NCBI RefSeq assembly: GCF_003609635.1
Contig: NZ_MCIA01000001.1
Location: forward strand, 96,905 to 160,904
Origin: Lacrimispora algidixylanolytica
Lineage (GTDB): Bacteria > Bacillota > Clostridia > Lachnospirales > Lachnospiraceae
DNA length: 64,000 bases
Reading direction: 5' to 3'
Position 1 is the stretch's first letter. Each line of letters starts with the position of its first letter. The position numbers were made by a program, and so were the translations under genes. Below are positions 63,800-64,000 of the stretch, piece by piece. The notes beneath the pieces were generated by a model that saw only the letters and a list, made by a program, of their open reading frames with translations, did not search any database and was not told where the DNA came from.

Positions 63800-64000
63800 T
63801 ACTCTGTCTGCAACCCCTTTTGTCTGGAACATAAAAGGAAACCTGCGTAAAACAAACTCGATACGTATGTGATATAAGATTAATATATTCATAAGCCTTC
63901 CCAATTTGCGTGAAGGTAAGTATTTCCTACCCGTCCATTTTTTTATTTTATCTTGATAAGAAGGTGTACCTTTTTGGCAATACGGTATGCTTGTCTAAAG
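63800..64000. other. Window end, no supported gene
   Basis: About 200 bases with only a 61-codon minus-strand frame lacking a ribosome site; no RNA or repeat recognised. Confidence 0.4.

Noticed and set aside
63719..63904. Minus-strand 61-codon ORF overlapping the 84-residue gene
   Set aside because: No ribosome site and overlaps a better-supported start in another frame.

Overview
The window looks like a chromosome segment of an anaerobic, spore-forming Firmicute, most likely a Lachnospiraceae member of the Lacrimispora / Clostridium sphenoides type. That placement is inferred from gene content (XylFII-LytS-YesN-like sugar sensing, ChvE-MmsAB importer, clostridial ChW and choline-binding-type repeats, collagen-like spore-surface type protein), moderate-to-low GC, and strong purine-rich ribosome binding sites. 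No rRNA, tRNA, CRISPR array or intact insertion sequence was recognised.

Layout. 1-1.3 kb: end of a polysaccharide-export operon (ABC-2 permease, rmlC). 1.5-10.8 kb: a monosaccharide-uptake locus on the minus strand, transcribed as membrane-tethered binding-protein sensor, YesM/LytS-type kinase, AraC-type response regulator and an extra binding lipoprotein, then a terminator, then chvE-mmsA-mmsB. 10.9-12.4 kb: AT-rich insert with a DUF1963-like protein and a small membrane protein. 12.5-27.9 kb: a large surface-glycan cluster (seven glycosyltransferases, two Wzx-type flippases, DUF2142 and DUF2304 membrane proteins, a sugar aminotransferase, an ATP-grasp ligase, UDP-galactopyranose mutase), interrupted by one plus-strand L,D-transpeptidase.

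28-37.3 kb: housekeeping and envelope genes: leuA with a long leader, xpaC-telA, glmM, a class B sortase, a SARP/BTAD regulator ending in a degenerate GGDEF-like domain, mgsA and an HD hydrolase. 37.3-45 kb: a low-GC accessory stretch with a Cys-rich tetrapeptide-repeat protein behind a sigma-K-like promoter, a monooxygenase-like protein, a small unknown protein, decayed gene fragments, a 751-residue collagen-like protein and a beta-propeller dehydrogenase-like protein.

45-55.7 kb: a single-pass membrane protein, malQ, a SIMPL lipoprotein, DUF454, mscS, a DUF3810 metallopeptidase-like protein, lepB, a beta-hydroxyacid dehydrogenase, rpiB, aroC and a 7-bladed lactonase. 55.8-60.3 kb: a complete polyamine uptake operon (XRE-cupin regulator, potA-potB-potC-potD) with a consensus promoter and paired operator-like repeats. 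60.3-64 kb: two adjacent D12-class adenine methyltransferases without a visible nuclease, a PAS-GGDEF protein and small unknown ORFs.

How the parts fit. Sugar sensing and import feed carbon in; mgsA, rpiB, malQ and the lactonase act on central carbon; rmlC, glf, glmM, the aminotransferase and the glycosyltransferases direct sugars to surface glycans exported by an ABC system and two flippases. The sortase, L,D-transpeptidase, lepB and collagen-like protein act at the cell or spore surface. The most unusual regions are the 37.6-44.9 kb spore-surface-like stretch, the leuA leader, the SARP/degenerate-GGDEF regulator and the split methyltransferase pair.
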